Shown here: one piece after another, positions 27,478 through 36,707 of the stretch
How the letters are laid out: every line of letters starts with the position of its first letter
Position numbering within the stretch: position 1 is the first letter of the stretch
Assembly: GCF_021300615.1 (NCBI RefSeq)
Contig: NZ_JAJTMY010000004.1
Location: 62,001 to 126,000 of the forward strand
Length of the DNA: 64,000 nt
Direction: 5' to 3'
Source of the DNA: Helicobacter anatolicus
Lineage (GTDB): Bacteria > Campylobacterota > Campylobacteria > Campylobacterales > Helicobacteraceae
Made by a program: the position numbers and the translations under genes
The notes under the pieces: model-generated
What the model saw: only the letters and a program-made list of their open reading frames with translations
Told to the model about the DNA's origin: nothing
The model's database searches: none

Positions 27478-27728
27478 CACTCACCCTGATTGAGTTGCTC
27501 AAACTTATATTTGAGTTCTTCAATACTTTCTGCATTATCGGGATCTGGAATAATAGAATCTACCGGACACACTGCCACGCAACTTGGCTCATCATAATGC
27601 CCTACACACTCTGTGCATAAATCAGGATCAATTACATAAATTGGATCATTTTCTTCAATAGCACTATTTGGACACTCTTCACGACAAGCATCACAAGCAA
27701 TACACTCTTCATTTATCATTAAAGACAT
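27477..27728 (-). CDS. 2[4Fe-4S] ferredoxin
   Basis: An 83-residue electron carrier. The first cluster motif is CIACDACREECP (C9, C12, C15, C19). The second is CTEC-(8)-CVAVCP (C38, C41, C50, C54), with the longer loop and C-terminal helix of the Allochromatium-type ferredoxins. It probably serves pyruvate or 2-oxoglutarate:acceptor oxidoreductases. The ATG at 27728 has GGAG seven bases upstream; a TTG two codons earlier is less likely. It heads the run to lpxL. Confidence 0.95.
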   Translation of the reverse strand: MSLMINEECIACDACREECPNSAIEENDPIYVIDPDLCTECVGHYDEPSCVAVCPVDSIIPDPDNAESIEELKYKFEQLNQGE

Positions 27729-27811
27729 ATTCAAACTCCAAAAATCATTTTCTACTTCTCTTAACTTAAAAAGCTCTGCATTTTAATGAATTTTTTTAAA
27801 CAAAAAATAAC

Positions 27812-29071
27812 CTAACGATAGCACTTCTTAATTAATTCAAAATGTTTTTTAAGTTCTTTATCTTGCCCGACTTGCTCTCTAGGAATATTAGAAAAAGTAT
27901 TTTGAGCTTGTGAACAATCCCCTAATTTATAATAACCCCACGCTAATGAATCAATATAAGCAATTGCATTAGGAGCAATTTCTAAAGCATTTTTAATCAA
28001 TTCTATACCTCGCATAATATCTAAATTATATTCCACTAACATATATCCTAGAAAATTATAAAAATATGCATCCTCATTATTTGCATTTTCCTTATTAACT
28101 TCACGTTGTACTTTGCGATATTCAATCGCTTGATTGAGATCATTAATTACTTTTTGCAAATCTTCTTTATTAATATTTGCATGATGTTGATAATAATAAA
28201 TCGCACTCCAAGCCAAAAATTTTGCTTCATTTTTTTGCTCATAAATTTTTCTAGCCTGCTCTGAAGCTTCTTTAAATTTATTTTGTGCTACAAACAAATC
28301 TAGTAATAATACATCATCAAAAGGATAAAGCCTTACAATCTCTTCTGCTTTATCAAACTTCTCCTGATTCATTAATACTTGCAAATAATATTTGGCATTT
28401 TTAATATTTGGATTTTCTTCATAATGTTTTTTAAAAATCTTATTTGCAATATCATTTTTATCAAATTGCTTAAAAATTTCTATACTCTTGCTACAAAATT
28501 CATCACTACACCAATTGTTTTCAAAAAATTTTTGTAACCTCTCAACTACTCTATGGTTTTCATTACGCGTAAAATGAATAGCAAGAATCTTTTTTAACGC
28601 TTCTTCATCATTAGAAAATTCATAATATTTTTCCAATAATACCAATGCTTTATGTAGTTGTTTTTGGTTAAGATATAATGTACCCAAAATATTATCAAGC
28701 ATAGGACTTTCTTCTTGCTGTATAATAGATTCTAAAAGTATTATGGCTTTTTGTATTTCGCCCTTTTTAATATAGCTATCCGCGATAATTTTACTTGTAG
28801 GCAAATCTTTCGTATCTTTTGTGGTATTTTGATATAACAAAGCAAATTGTAATGCGCTACCTAGATCACCACTACCTGCATCAATAATCGCCAATTCTCT
28901 TGCATAATAGATATTTTTAGTTTTTTCGTAAAGATCGGCATAAATCCCTCTTGCTTTCTTAAATTCCGCATTACTCAATGCATCAGCACCAAGAAAAATC
29001 TGCAAGTCCTCATTAATTTGTGCAAACAATGGAATAATAATTAAAAAAATCCTAAGAATATTTTTTATCAA
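27812..29071 (-). CDS. Secreted tetratricopeptide-repeat protein
   Basis: A 419-residue protein with a signal peptide (KNILRIFLIIIPLFAQ) and repeated helical pairs over most of its length (for example SKIIADSYIKKGEIQKAIIL and DSLAWGYYKLGDCSQAQ). TPR proteins are scaffolds; no partner is visible. The start is TTG, read 20 bases inside the 3' end of the upstream YkgJ-type gene, with AGGGA at normal spacing. No catalytic domain is seen. Confidence 0.85.
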   Translation of the reverse strand: MIKNILRIFLIIIPLFAQINEDLQIFLGADALSNAEFKKARGIYADLYEKTKNIYYARELAIIDAGSGDLGSALQFALLYQNTTKDTKDLPTSKIIADSYIKKGEIQKAIILLESIIQQEESPMLDNILGTLYLNQKQLHKALVLLEKYYEFSNDEEALKKILAIHFTRNENHRVVERLQKFFENNWCSDEFCSKSIEIFKQFDKNDIANKIFKKHYEENPNIKNAKYYLQVLMNQEKFDKAEEIVRLYPFDDVLLLDLFVAQNKFKEASEQARKIYEQKNEAKFLAWSAIYYYQHHANINKEDLQKVINDLNQAIEYRKVQREVNKENANNEDAYFYNFLGYMLVEYNLDIMRGIELIKNALEIAPNAIAYIDSLAWGYYKLGDCSQAQNTFSNIPREQVGQDKELKKHFELIKKCYR

Positions 29072-29435
29072 CTTTTATCCCTATGCATTGTTGTAGTAAT
29101 TCTTGAAAATTCTCTTCATTTTTATAGATATCCCAAAAAGGAAAGGTTTTGCACTGATTGGGTCTTACATCATAAATACCACACTTTTTAGTCTCAGTGT
29201 CAAAAAAAATACAGGCATAACCATCAAGATATCTCTTTTCAATTAAAGAAAAATTATAACCTACCTTTTTAACATATTTTTGTGTAAATTCATTAAATGA
29301 AATTTTTAAAAATTCACAAATTTTCTGCAACTCTGCAATAGAGCAAAAGATATAACCACTTTCACCTGTGCAACACTTCCCCCCACAAGATGCACAAGCA
29401 CTATTATCAAATGAATATTTAAAATCACTCACCAC
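29052..29435 (-). CDS. YkgJ-family cysteine-cluster protein
   Basis: A 127-residue protein of the zinc/iron-chelating YkgJ family (formerly UPF0153). The N-terminal cluster CASCGGKCCTG and later CGIYDVRPNQCKTFPFWD give the usual set of metal ligands. Its biochemical role is not established. No ATG is available before the cluster; GTG at 29435 (or the GTG directly after it) follows AAGGG. It overlaps the next gene and lies just after the porin gene. Confidence 0.88.
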   Translation of the reverse strand: MVSDFKYSFDNSACASCGGKCCTGESGYIFCSIAELQKICEFLKISFNEFTQKYVKKVGYNFSLIEKRYLDGYACIFFDTETKKCGIYDVRPNQCKTFPFWDIYKNEENFQELLQQCIGIKVDKKYS

Positions 29436-29451
29436 TAACCCTTGTGTATAA

Positions 29452-30870
29452 TTAGAAATTATACAACATAGTTAGCACTCCTCTTGTAATTTGCATATCA
29501 CCAAGCATCTGTGAAACCACAAAATCTACGCTAAAGTTTTTAGTAAATTGGTAAGCAATCTTTGGAGAAATTTCAAACATATCAGCATCTCTAGTATGAT
29601 TTGTTTTACCAACTACAATTCCCCCTCTGTCTGCAGTAGTACCGGCAATTTTATCACTCCCTTTTTTCATATATCCTATTCTATTATGCCCACCAATATA
29701 TACAAAATCAAGCCCGATTTTAAACTTATTAATTTTATAACTATGCGTTGTATACGCAAGTATCAAATCCGTATCTTTAATTCCACCTGTGCCTGTCCAA
29801 CCTACACCCATCATACCTCCAGCAAGTACAGCATTCCACAATACACCACCATACTTGAAAGCCCCTTTATTATCAAGCATCGCACCATATCCCTCTCCAA
29901 AGCTTCCTAAATACCCCACATCACCACTATAATCTTTATAATTGAATCCGAGTCTTAGATTATACACACCTCTATTTTTAGCATATTCTACATTTTTTCC
30001 AAGCCCATGAATACGAGTAGTGAAATACCCATCAAGTATTGGGCTTTTACTATAAAAATCAGGGGTTTTAAACATTTCTGTATACCCTATTTGCCCCATT
30101 ACATCAAGTTTAAAATCACCGAATGAAAATGTATACCCCAAATCACCAAAAATCATTGCATCAAAAAGCTTGTTTGCATAGGCATAATAAAATGTTCCAT
30201 GCAAATCTTTTACACCTACAGAACCAAAATCTCCACTCCAACCAGCAATCAAAAGATTATTTCCCACACCTTGAAATGCATAAATACTCTTTGTAGCACC
30301 ACTTGGCGATACATCAGGGATTGCAGAGTTTGTTGTCTGCAACATCAAATTATCTGTCATCCAAGAATCATACAAGGAAATATAAAATTTCATTCCTTCG
30401 ATACTTTTATTTTCAAGAGATGCACCAATCCCTCTATCACCATATGCAGAAGTTGCATTTAATGGGGTATTAATTTCCATAATCCCTAACTTAATTGTTG
30501 TTTTTTCTTTATCAAATTTTTTTGTGACATACATTTTAGAAACACTAAACCAATCAAGCTGATTATTAAATTTAAATCCTCTACTTCCACCAATAGAATC
30601 ATCTGTTGCATTTCCATCTGGTGCTGCAGAGCCTGTAGAGAAAAATATACCTCCTGTAAAGCTAAAACCTGCTACATCTCCCGAGGTAACCTCTGGTTTA
30701 AAAAGAATTTGATATCCTCTACCATATCCATCTTCACCTTCTGTATGTGTATATTTTACTCTACCAAATCCATCAACTGTTGCATTTTCAACAAAATCTT
30801 TCAAGCTACCCGCTTCTAATCCCATAAGCCCCAAACTTATCAAAGCAGTCGCCATTCTTGATGTTTTCAT
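29452..30870 (-). CDS. Outer membrane porin, Campylobacter MOMP-like
   Basis: A 472-residue beta-barrel precursor with signal peptide (cleavage near residue 20) followed by SLKDFVENATVDGFGRVKY. That opening is typical of the major outer membrane porins of Helicobacter and Campylobacter. Glycine- and aromatic-rich strands run to the end, and the last residue is Phe (MLYNF). AAGGAGAG precedes the ATG. The 154-base upstream gap is very A/T-rich, with TATAAA about 20 bases before the start. It is probably an abundant general or cation-selective porin; its substrate is not deducible. Confidence 0.82.
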   Translation of the reverse strand: MKTSRMATALISLGLMGLEAGSLKDFVENATVDGFGRVKYTHTEGEDGYGRGYQILFKPEVTSGDVAGFSFTGGIFFSTGSAAPDGNATDDSIGGSRGFKFNNQLDWFSVSKMYVTKKFDKEKTTIKLGIMEINTPLNATSAYGDRGIGASLENKSIEGMKFYISLYDSWMTDNLMLQTTNSAIPDVSPSGATKSIYAFQGVGNNLLIAGWSGDFGSVGVKDLHGTFYYAYANKLFDAMIFGDLGYTFSFGDFKLDVMGQIGYTEMFKTPDFYSKSPILDGYFTTRIHGLGKNVEYAKNRGVYNLRLGFNYKDYSGDVGYLGSFGEGYGAMLDNKGAFKYGGVLWNAVLAGGMMGVGWTGTGGIKDTDLILAYTTHSYKINKFKIGLDFVYIGGHNRIGYMKKGSDKIAGTTADRGGIVVGKTNHTRDADMFEISPKIAYQFTKNFSVDFVVSQMLGDMQITRGVLTMLYNF

Positions 30871-31024
30871 CTACTCTCCTTATTTTATTTTATAATGACA
30901 CATGCCTTGATTATTACTATTTTTTTATAAAAAAAAACTTAAATCACAAAAAAATAAAGATTTTGTTATGGGCTTTGTATATTTTTTTCTTATTTTAGAA
31001 AAATAATTAACTTTTTTTTAAATT

Positions 31025-31588
31025 TTAAAAAAAATCTATCGTAGATCTTTTATTCTGCATTACAAATTTTACCTCTAATCCCTTTTTTTGCTTTTTAATA
31101 ACAAATGGTACTATTACCCTTAGATTCATCGGAGCATCTTTTGTAGCATCAAAAAAATTCTGTATAGATTGCAAATCTTTAGCAATCACTTTAATTTCAA
31201 AATCTGTTTTAAGCAATCCTGCTTCTTCATCTAGTATGCTTTGCTTTTGCACGACCTTAGCTTCCATAAAAAAATGACTTAAAAAGTTTTTAATATTCTC
31301 AACTTCAATTTGATAATGCAAAGTATCTAAAAGTTTTTTATTTTGATTAATAAATAAGGAATATGCACCTTGCACACTATTAAATCTATTATTTACAATA
31401 TTTAAAACAGCACGATTTTTGTTTTCTTCACTGATAGTAATTTTATATTCCTTAATCATAGGCAAAAGCAAATAATTTATTCCCATAGCAACCAAACATA
31501 CAAAAATAAAACTAAACAAAAGATTCTTAACTACAAGTTCAGAATCTAAATTTACAAACCATTGTCGCACTTCTTTTTCATTTGCCAT
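31025..31588 (-). CDS. PilO-like single-pass membrane protein (HP0273-type)
   Basis: A 187-residue protein with a short cytosolic head, one transmembrane helix (about residues 22-44), a coiled stretch and a small alpha/beta domain (DFEIKVIAKDLQSIQNFFDA). The topology and strand order resemble PilO/GspM of type IV pili and type II secretion. Sequence similarity is weak, so this is a structural guess. It is the last of three co-oriented genes. A strong AAAAGGTGAA site precedes the ATG. No function is proven. Confidence 0.55.
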   Translation of the reverse strand: MANEKEVRQWFVNLDSELVVKNLLFSFIFVCLVAMGINYLLLPMIKEYKITISEENKNRAVLNIVNNRFNSVQGAYSLFINQNKKLLDTLHYQIEVENIKNFLSHFFMEAKVVQKQSILDEEAGLLKTDFEIKVIAKDLQSIQNFFDATKDAPMNLRVIVPFVIKKQKKGLEVKFVMQNKRSTIDFF

Positions 31589-31605
31589 TACTCTGCTTCA
31601 CCTTT

Positions 31606-32133
31606 TCAATCCATTTTATTTGTAGTTAATAAATCCTGCGTATGACTCTGTGATACAAACTCATACCATCCATTTGAAAGCATATAAAATGTTACTTCGC
31701 TCCGTCCAAAAATTGCACTTAATGGATTTTGTAATAAATATCTAAAAACCTCTTTAGATGGTGTCACTCCCTTAATGATAAGAGATTTATTGTTAATTTG
31801 CATATAACTAATTGTGATTTGATCAGGAATAAGATTTAACAAATTGATAATTCCGTCTTTAACGACAGAATTATCAATGTCATCAGATTTAATAATACTT
31901 AATTCAAATTCCGCCCGCTTGTGTCGTTCACTAATCTTAGCAATCTCTTTATCAAAAAATACCTTTTTTTTCTCCTCATTAACACTTTTGTTGCCAATAG
32001 AACTAATCTGTATCTTTAACACCACAAAAAAACCAACCATAATCCCTACACTCAAAACTATATAAAATAACCATATTTTGACAATTTTTCCTAAAATATG
32101 TTTAGTCTGTGCAGAAGTAAAACTATATTTCAT
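31606..32133 (-). CDS. PilN-like single-pass membrane protein (HP0272-type)
   Basis: A 175-residue protein with a short N-terminal cytosolic part, one transmembrane helix (about residues 18-40) and a helical stretch. It ends in a ferredoxin-like small domain (ITISYMQINNKSLIIKGVTPS), as in PilN/GspL. I chose ATG 32133, directly after the upstream stop (TGATATG); TTG at 32151 would add six residues. It sits between PilM-like and PilO-like genes in the order expected for a PilMNO complex. Confidence 0.55.
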   Translation of the reverse strand: MKYSFTSAQTKHILGKIVKIWLFYIVLSVGIMVGFFVVLKIQISSIGNKSVNEEKKKVFFDKEIAKISERHKRAEFELSIIKSDDIDNSVVKDGIINLLNLIPDQITISYMQINNKSLIIKGVTPSKEVFRYLLQNPLSAIFGRSEVTFYMLSNGWYEFVSQSHTQDLLTTNKMD

Positions 32134-32134
32134 A

Positions 32135-33085
32135 TCATAATCCAAATTCAACTTGAATTATTGCAAGCAACTCTTGCATCAAATCAAATTGCTCCTTTTT
32201 AATATCCATCAAAGTGGTATCGGCAATATATTTTAACCCCTCATTAGAAATCCCAACATTATCTAAAATAACAATCTCTTCAACAAATTTTTCCTCATAG
32301 AGATCATTACTATAAAATTCATTAAGCGAGTTTTGAATGATTCCTGCCACAATAGATGCCTGATTCATATCTTGAATTGTCTGCTCCACCTCTTCTTCTT
32401 CCTTATTTTCATTAAAAAAGTCAAAATCTTCAAAATCTTCAAAATCTTCCAATTCCTCCATGATATCAAAAGTATTTTCTAATAAATCATTAGCATATTT
32501 TACCTCTTCTTGAGCTTGAGAAATTTCACTTTCAATCATAAAATATCCCGCAAAATATACCTCATCACAATTAGCAATCAAAATTGCAATATTACTTTTT
32601 TCATAAAGAATATAAAGTCTTGATTTAGAATCGAGTTCTTTTTTAATCGCAAGATAAGTAATTACAAAAGGGGAAAAAATATAATCTACTCCGCCAAAGC
32701 GATCAAGCTGCTTTTGAATCTCCTCAATTTCATTTTTTTTAATATAGGCATTCCAATTATCAAATTTTAAAACTTTACACTCTCTAATATTTACACCATT
32801 GCTTTCTAAAATCTCTGGTCTTTGGGGATTATACACACCTTGATTATAGGTCTTTGCCATCACACCTATATAAGAAAAAGGATAGCGTCTTTTATAATTT
32901 TTAATAAACTTAATCAACTCAAAAGGAAGCTGTCCTTCTAAAATTTTAAATTCTTTGCTAAAATCTTCAACAATCCTCCCTTCCTTGAGGCGTAGAACTT
33001 TTACATAGCAAATATTTCCATCAATATTAATTGCTATAAAAGTATTGGAAAACAATGAGCGCAAAATCTTATTAAAACCAAACAT
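32135..33085 (-). CDS. PilM-like cytosolic protein (HP0271-type)
   Basis: A 316-residue soluble protein with no signal peptide. The N-terminus IAINIDGNICYVKVLRLKEG resembles the start of the actin-like PilM/GspL cytosolic domain, but the classical phosphate motifs are not obvious. Around residues 215-235 there is a very acidic segment with a tandem Glu-Asp-Phe repeat encoded by three 9-base repeats. It is followed at once by PilN-like and PilO-like genes. A GTG one codon upstream is possible. The function is unknown. Confidence 0.55.
   Translation of the reverse strand: MFGFNKILRSLFSNTFIAINIDGNICYVKVLRLKEGRIVEDFSKEFKILEGQLPFELIKFIKNYKRRYPFSYIGVMAKTYNQGVYNPQRPEILESNGVNIRECKVLKFDNWNAYIKKNEIEEIQKQLDRFGGVDYIFSPFVITYLAIKKELDSKSRLYILYEKSNIAILIANCDEVYFAGYFMIESEISQAQEEVKYANDLLENTFDIMEELEDFEDFEDFDFFNENKEEEEVEQTIQDMNQASIVAGIIQNSLNEFYSNDLYEEKFVEEIVILDNVGISNEGLKYIADTTLMDIKKEQFDLMQELLAIIQVEFGL
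32421..32450 (-). repeat. In-frame 9-base tandem repeat
   Basis: Three perfect copies of TCAAAATCT in tandem (32421-32447) plus a partial copy lie inside the PilM-like gene. On the coding strand they encode Glu-Asp-Phe units. Copy-number change would add or remove three residues without shifting the frame. Confidence 0.8.
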
Positions 33086-33119
33086 CACTATCTTCTTTTA
33101 CAAAAACTATAAAATTTTA

Positions 33120-33761
33120 TCATAAAGCCTGCATTTTTTCATAAATTTTTATTTTCGCGTCATCAACACTCCATTCCTTTTTTAAAACAAAAGGATCCAT
33201 TAGATAATAATCAATTTTGCTAAAAGGCTTTGGAATCTCAAATCTATCCCAAGTATTCAATCTCCAACACTTATGTGGTCGTACCCTAAAAACACTTAAA
33301 GGAGTTTGAGTTTTTTGTCCCATCGCAACAACACCATCTGCAATGCTGTGATAAGGTCCCTTAGGTCCATCTGGAGTAATTCCTGTATCCCATCCATTTC
33401 TTAAATATTTAAAAGATTCTTTTAAAACTTTTACTCCTCCACGATTTACTCCATCATAATTTGTGGAACCACGGATTGTTTTAAAACCAAAATAACTATA
33501 AAGACGCACCATCAACTCCCCATCAAAATGTTTGCTTGAAATTACAAAAATTTTTGGTTTTTTTCTTAATTTTAAATATGCAAAAGGAAGCATTAAAAAT
33601 TCTCCATGCCAAAATGTTGCAATACAGTTTGTCTCTTCAAGTTTTTTAGAAATATAAAACCTATTCCGACATGTTAAATAAAGTATCCACAACAATACCC
33701 ATACCAGTCTTGGTAAAAAAAATAAAAGAATATTACGCTTTAACTGCTTTGCTTTTTCCAA
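33120..33761 (-). CDS. DUF374-family putative lysophospholipid acyltransferase
   Basis: A 213-residue membrane-associated protein with one N-terminal hydrophobic helix (residues 10-28). It carries the LPLAT-like motifs [22 protein letters not shown] and TPDGPKGP. These proteins resemble bacterial acyltransferases working on lipid A or phospholipids, but the substrate is not established. The only early start is TTG at 33761, inside the last 29 bases of miaB. The gene is conserved next to miaB in H. pylori. Confidence 0.82.
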   Translation of the reverse strand: MEKAKQLKRNILLFFLPRLVWVLLWILYLTCRNRFYISKKLEETNCIATFWHGEFLMLPFAYLKLRKKPKIFVISSKHFDGELMVRLYSYFGFKTIRGSTNYDGVNRGGVKVLKESFKYLRNGWDTGITPDGPKGPYHSIADGVVAMGQKTQTPLSVFRVRPHKCWRLNTWDRFEIPKPFSKIDYYLMDPFVLKKEWSVDDAKIKIYEKMQAL

Positions 33762-35052
33762 TCAGACTGCCTCCATCTGTCGCCACAATTTCCACTTCTG
33801 CAAAGCTTCCTATATCTAAAAATTCCCCTTGAATTTTTATTAATCTGCCATTATCACTACGCCCCTCAGAAAACACCTCTACAGGAGATTGCTTATTATT
33901 TTCCACTAAAATTGTATAAGTTTTTCCTAGTTCTTTTTTTGCATCTTCTTTTAAAATTTCTTTATGGCGATTTTGTAATATCGCCAATCTTTTTGAGGCT
34001 ACTTCTTTATCCACTTCTTTTTCTCGTCCCCAACTTGCAGATTCTGTATATGGACGAGGGGAATATACAAAACTGTACATTGTATCAAATCGTACCGCCT
34101 CAAGAACATCCATAGTATCCTGAAAATCTGCATCACTCTCAGTGGGAAAACCCACAATAATATCTGTACTAATCCCCACATCAGGCACTAAAGATCTTAA
34201 TTTTTTAATACGATTTAAATACCACTCCTTAGTATATCCGCGACGCATCGCACGAAGAATTTGCGTAGACCCACTCTGTAAGGGAATATGGATTGATTTG
34301 CATACTTTTTTGTTGCGTGCAAACTCCTCTAAAAATGTATCATCCATATGTAAAGGATGAGGTGAAGTGAAACGGATTCTATGTAAGCCTTCAATTTTTT
34401 CTAACTCTCTTAATAATCCAGCAAAATCAATTTTTTCATGAGGGATAGAAAATCGTGACCCATAATTATTGACATTTTGTCCTAAAAGCATAATCTCTTT
34501 AACTCCACTTGCAACAAGCTTATTTGCTTCCTTTAAAAGCAAATCAAGAGGAATAGAAATTTCCTTGCCTCTAGTGTGTGGCACGATACAATAAGCACAT
34601 TTTTTATCACAACCAATTGAAATATTTAATAAGGCTTTAATTCCAGTATTTTTTATAACATCAAATACATAAGTGCTATCATCATAATCAATACTAACTT
34701 CTACAGCTTTAGGCTTATGTAATACTTCAGTAATTTTTGAGACATTTCTTGCCCCTAATACAAAATCTACACTCGGGGCTCTTTTTATAATCTGCTCTCC
34801 CATATGACTAGCTGTACAGCCACATACGCCAATTTTAGCACCCACTTTTTTAATCTTTGCAAATTGTCCAATTTCAGAAAATAATTTTCTCTCAGGCTTT
34901 TCTCTTACACTGCAAGTGTTAATCAAAATTAAATCTGCATCTTTTGCATCATTTGTTAATTCATAACCCTCTTTTTTCTGCAATTCAGAAATCATATGTT
35001 CACTATCACGCGTATTCATCGCGCAACCCAAAGTTTCAATATAAAGCTTCAT
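33733..35052 (-). CDS. miaB: tRNA-2-methylthio-N6-dimethylallyladenosine synthase
   Basis: A 439-residue radical-SAM methylthiotransferase that modifies A37 of tRNAs reading UNN codons. The N-terminal domain carries the auxiliary cluster cysteines (C10, C47 and one in GVCGCT). The radical-SAM motif is [13 protein letters not shown] domain ends the protein (from about residue 375), with [15 protein letters not shown]. It is preceded by the HP0268-like gene and overlaps the DUF374 gene. Confidence 0.96.
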   Translation of the reverse strand: MKLYIETLGCAMNTRDSEHMISELQKKEGYELTNDAKDADLILINTCSVREKPERKLFSEIGQFAKIKKVGAKIGVCGCTASHMGEQIIKRAPSVDFVLGARNVSKITEVLHKPKAVEVSIDYDDSTYVFDVIKNTGIKALLNISIGCDKKCAYCIVPHTRGKEISIPLDLLLKEANKLVASGVKEIMLLGQNVNNYGSRFSIPHEKIDFAGLLRELEKIEGLHRIRFTSPHPLHMDDTFLEEFARNKKVCKSIHIPLQSGSTQILRAMRRGYTKEWYLNRIKKLRSLVPDVGISTDIIVGFPTESDADFQDTMDVLEAVRFDTMYSFVYSPRPYTESASWGREKEVDKEVASKRLAILQNRHKEILKEDAKKELGKTYTILVENNKQSPVEVFSEGRSDNGRLIKIQGEFLDIGSFAEVEIVATDGGSLIGKSKAVKA

Positions 35053-35076
35053 TTACTTTTTTATCTCAAATCGCAA

Positions 35077-35313
35077 TCAAATAATGTGTAACTCATAAAC
35101 GAAATCTTTTTCATCCAACCCATAAGACACCTTGCTAAGTTTTGCAAAACGATTTTTATCAATAAAGTTCTGCATCACTTTTTGCAAATCTTTTTCCTTG
35201 TTTTCTTGCGCAAAATAAAAAAATTTTTCACTTTGTGCTGCTTTTATAATCTCTTCCAAAGTAATCGTATTTGATTCTACATTATGATCAATTTTTGCTA
35301 ACTTTAACTCCAT
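35077..35313 (-). CDS. HP0268-like small putative nuclease
   Basis: A 78-residue protein without signal peptide or membrane segment. Its end, SKVSYGLDEKDFVYELHII, and its position before miaB match H. pylori HP0268. That protein was reported to have a small Smr-like fold and DNA/RNA-nicking activity. I infer the same family from size, context and the C-terminal motif. It is the first gene of the minus-strand run to the PilO-like gene, behind a good promoter. Confidence 0.7.
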   Translation of the reverse strand: MELKLAKIDHNVESNTITLEEIIKAAQSEKFFYFAQENKEKDLQKVMQNFIDKNRFAKLSKVSYGLDEKDFVYELHII

Positions 35314-35344
35314 AAAAACTCCTACTTCTTGACTAAATTTTATA

Positions 35345-35353
35345 ATTATACCA
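35345..35353 (-). promoter_or_regulatory. Extended -10 for the HP0268-miaB-PilMNO-like run
   Basis: TGGTATAAT on the minus strand is a perfect extended -10, 31 bases upstream of the HP0268-like ATG. It probably drives the whole run down to 31025. Confidence 0.6.
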
Positions 35354-35388
35354 TCGTGATTCTAAAAAAGTAAATTTTCTTTTAAAAA

Positions 35389-36699
35389 TCACTTGTCCTT
35401 GAAAACTTTATAATACCCTTTTGCAATATTTTTTTGTTCCACTCTACTTAATACCAAGTCCCCTATATTACAATCCTTATTAACCGTGCTTCCCGCGCCA
35501 ATTAATACTTCAGAATCAATTTTCACCGGTGCAATAATTTGGCTATCACTCCCCACAAATACATTTTCACCAATCCAAGTTTTATGCTTATTTTTTCCAT
35601 CATAATTGCAAGTAATCACCCCTGCGCCAATATTACTTCCCTTTTTAATTTCACAATCTCCCAAATAACTCAAATGTCCTGCTTTTACTCCTTCTAAATC
35701 CCCTGCCTTTACCTCCACAAAATTACCAATATGGCTATCCCTAATTACACTTTTTGGGCGGATGTGTGCCAATGGCCCTATATCACTATTTTTAATTATA
35801 CTTTCTTCAATTACACTATGAGATTTAATCACACTTTCTTCAATTACACTTTTACCAATAATCCTCACTCCCTCTTGCAATTCACACTCCCCAACAAATT
35901 CTACATCCTCTTCCAAGTAAATTGTATGAGGCAAATGCATAATTACACCATTTAACATTGCCTTTTTCCTTAATCTTTGCAACATAATTTCTTGTGCATT
36001 ACAAAGATCTAGCTTAGAATTTACCCCCATAAAACTCTCTACATCACCCATAAAAACCTTAATCTCTACACCTTTTTGCACACCTTTTTGTACAATATCA
36101 GTAAGATAGTATTCTTGTTGCGCATTTTGATTTTCCAAAGCTGGAATAAATTCTTGTAGTAATTTTTTATCTACCACATAAATTCCTGCATTAACTTTTT
36201 TGATTTTTTTTTCGACCTGCGTACAATCTTTTTCTTCAACAATCCCCTTCACACAATCCCCATCCATTAAAATCCTACCATATCCGCTAGGATCTTGCAA
36301 TTCTAATATTCCTAAGACCATCGGCGCATTTACTCTCAAAAGATTTTCCAAAATATCTACATAAATTAAAGGCATATCCCCATTTAAAATTAAAATACGA
36401 TTATATTTTGTATCCAAAAGCTTCTTACTTCCTTGTTGCATTAAAGCTCCACCAGTGCCCGCAAAATTCTGTAAATCCTGCAAGTGAAAATGTAAATTAT
36501 CAAAATCTTGTTTCAATCTTTCCTCAATCATTGCAGCTTGATGCGACAATACAACATGCACATCATCACTAACCTTCAATGCTTCTCTAATAATATAAAA
36601 AAGCATAGGCTTTCCACAAATTTTATGTAAAACTTTTGGCAAAGCAGAATGCATTCTTGTACCTTTTCCTGCAGCCATAATCACAATTGAAGTTCGCAT
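35389..36699 (-). CDS. glmU: Bifunctional GlmU (GlcNAc-1-P uridyltransferase / GlcN-1-P acetyltransferase)
   Basis: A 436-residue enzyme making UDP-GlcNAc for peptidoglycan and lipopolysaccharide. The N-terminal pyrophosphorylase starts IVIMAAGKGTRM and has LILNGDMPLI. The C-terminal left-handed beta-helix is built of hexapeptide repeats such as SVIEES and SIIKNS, ending with NYDGKNKHKTWIG and SGSTVNKD-type acetyltransferase motifs. The repeated ATTACACTTT-like DNA at 35740-35870 is explained by these hexapeptides. It follows ppk by 8 bases. Confidence 0.96.
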   Translation of the reverse strand: MRTSIVIMAAGKGTRMHSALPKVLHKICGKPMLFYIIREALKVSDDVHVVLSHQAAMIEERLKQDFDNLHFHLQDLQNFAGTGGALMQQGSKKLLDTKYNRILILNGDMPLIYVDILENLLRVNAPMVLGILELQDPSGYGRILMDGDCVKGIVEEKDCTQVEKKIKKVNAGIYVVDKKLLQEFIPALENQNAQQEYYLTDIVQKGVQKGVEIKVFMGDVESFMGVNSKLDLCNAQEIMLQRLRKKAMLNGVIMHLPHTIYLEEDVEFVGECELQEGVRIIGKSVIEESVIKSHSVIEESIIKNSDIGPLAHIRPKSVIRDSHIGNFVEVKAGDLEGVKAGHLSYLGDCEIKKGSNIGAGVITCNYDGKNKHKTWIGENVFVGSDSQIIAPVKIDSEVLIGAGSTVNKDCNIGDLVLSRVEQKNIAKGYYKVFKDK

Positions 36700-36707
36700 A
36701 CCAATCC

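Noticed and set aside
35731-35880. Repeated ATTACACTTT-like DNA as a possible repeat array
   Set aside because: It is fully explained by the hexapeptide repeats of the GlmU beta-helix in the minus-strand frame.
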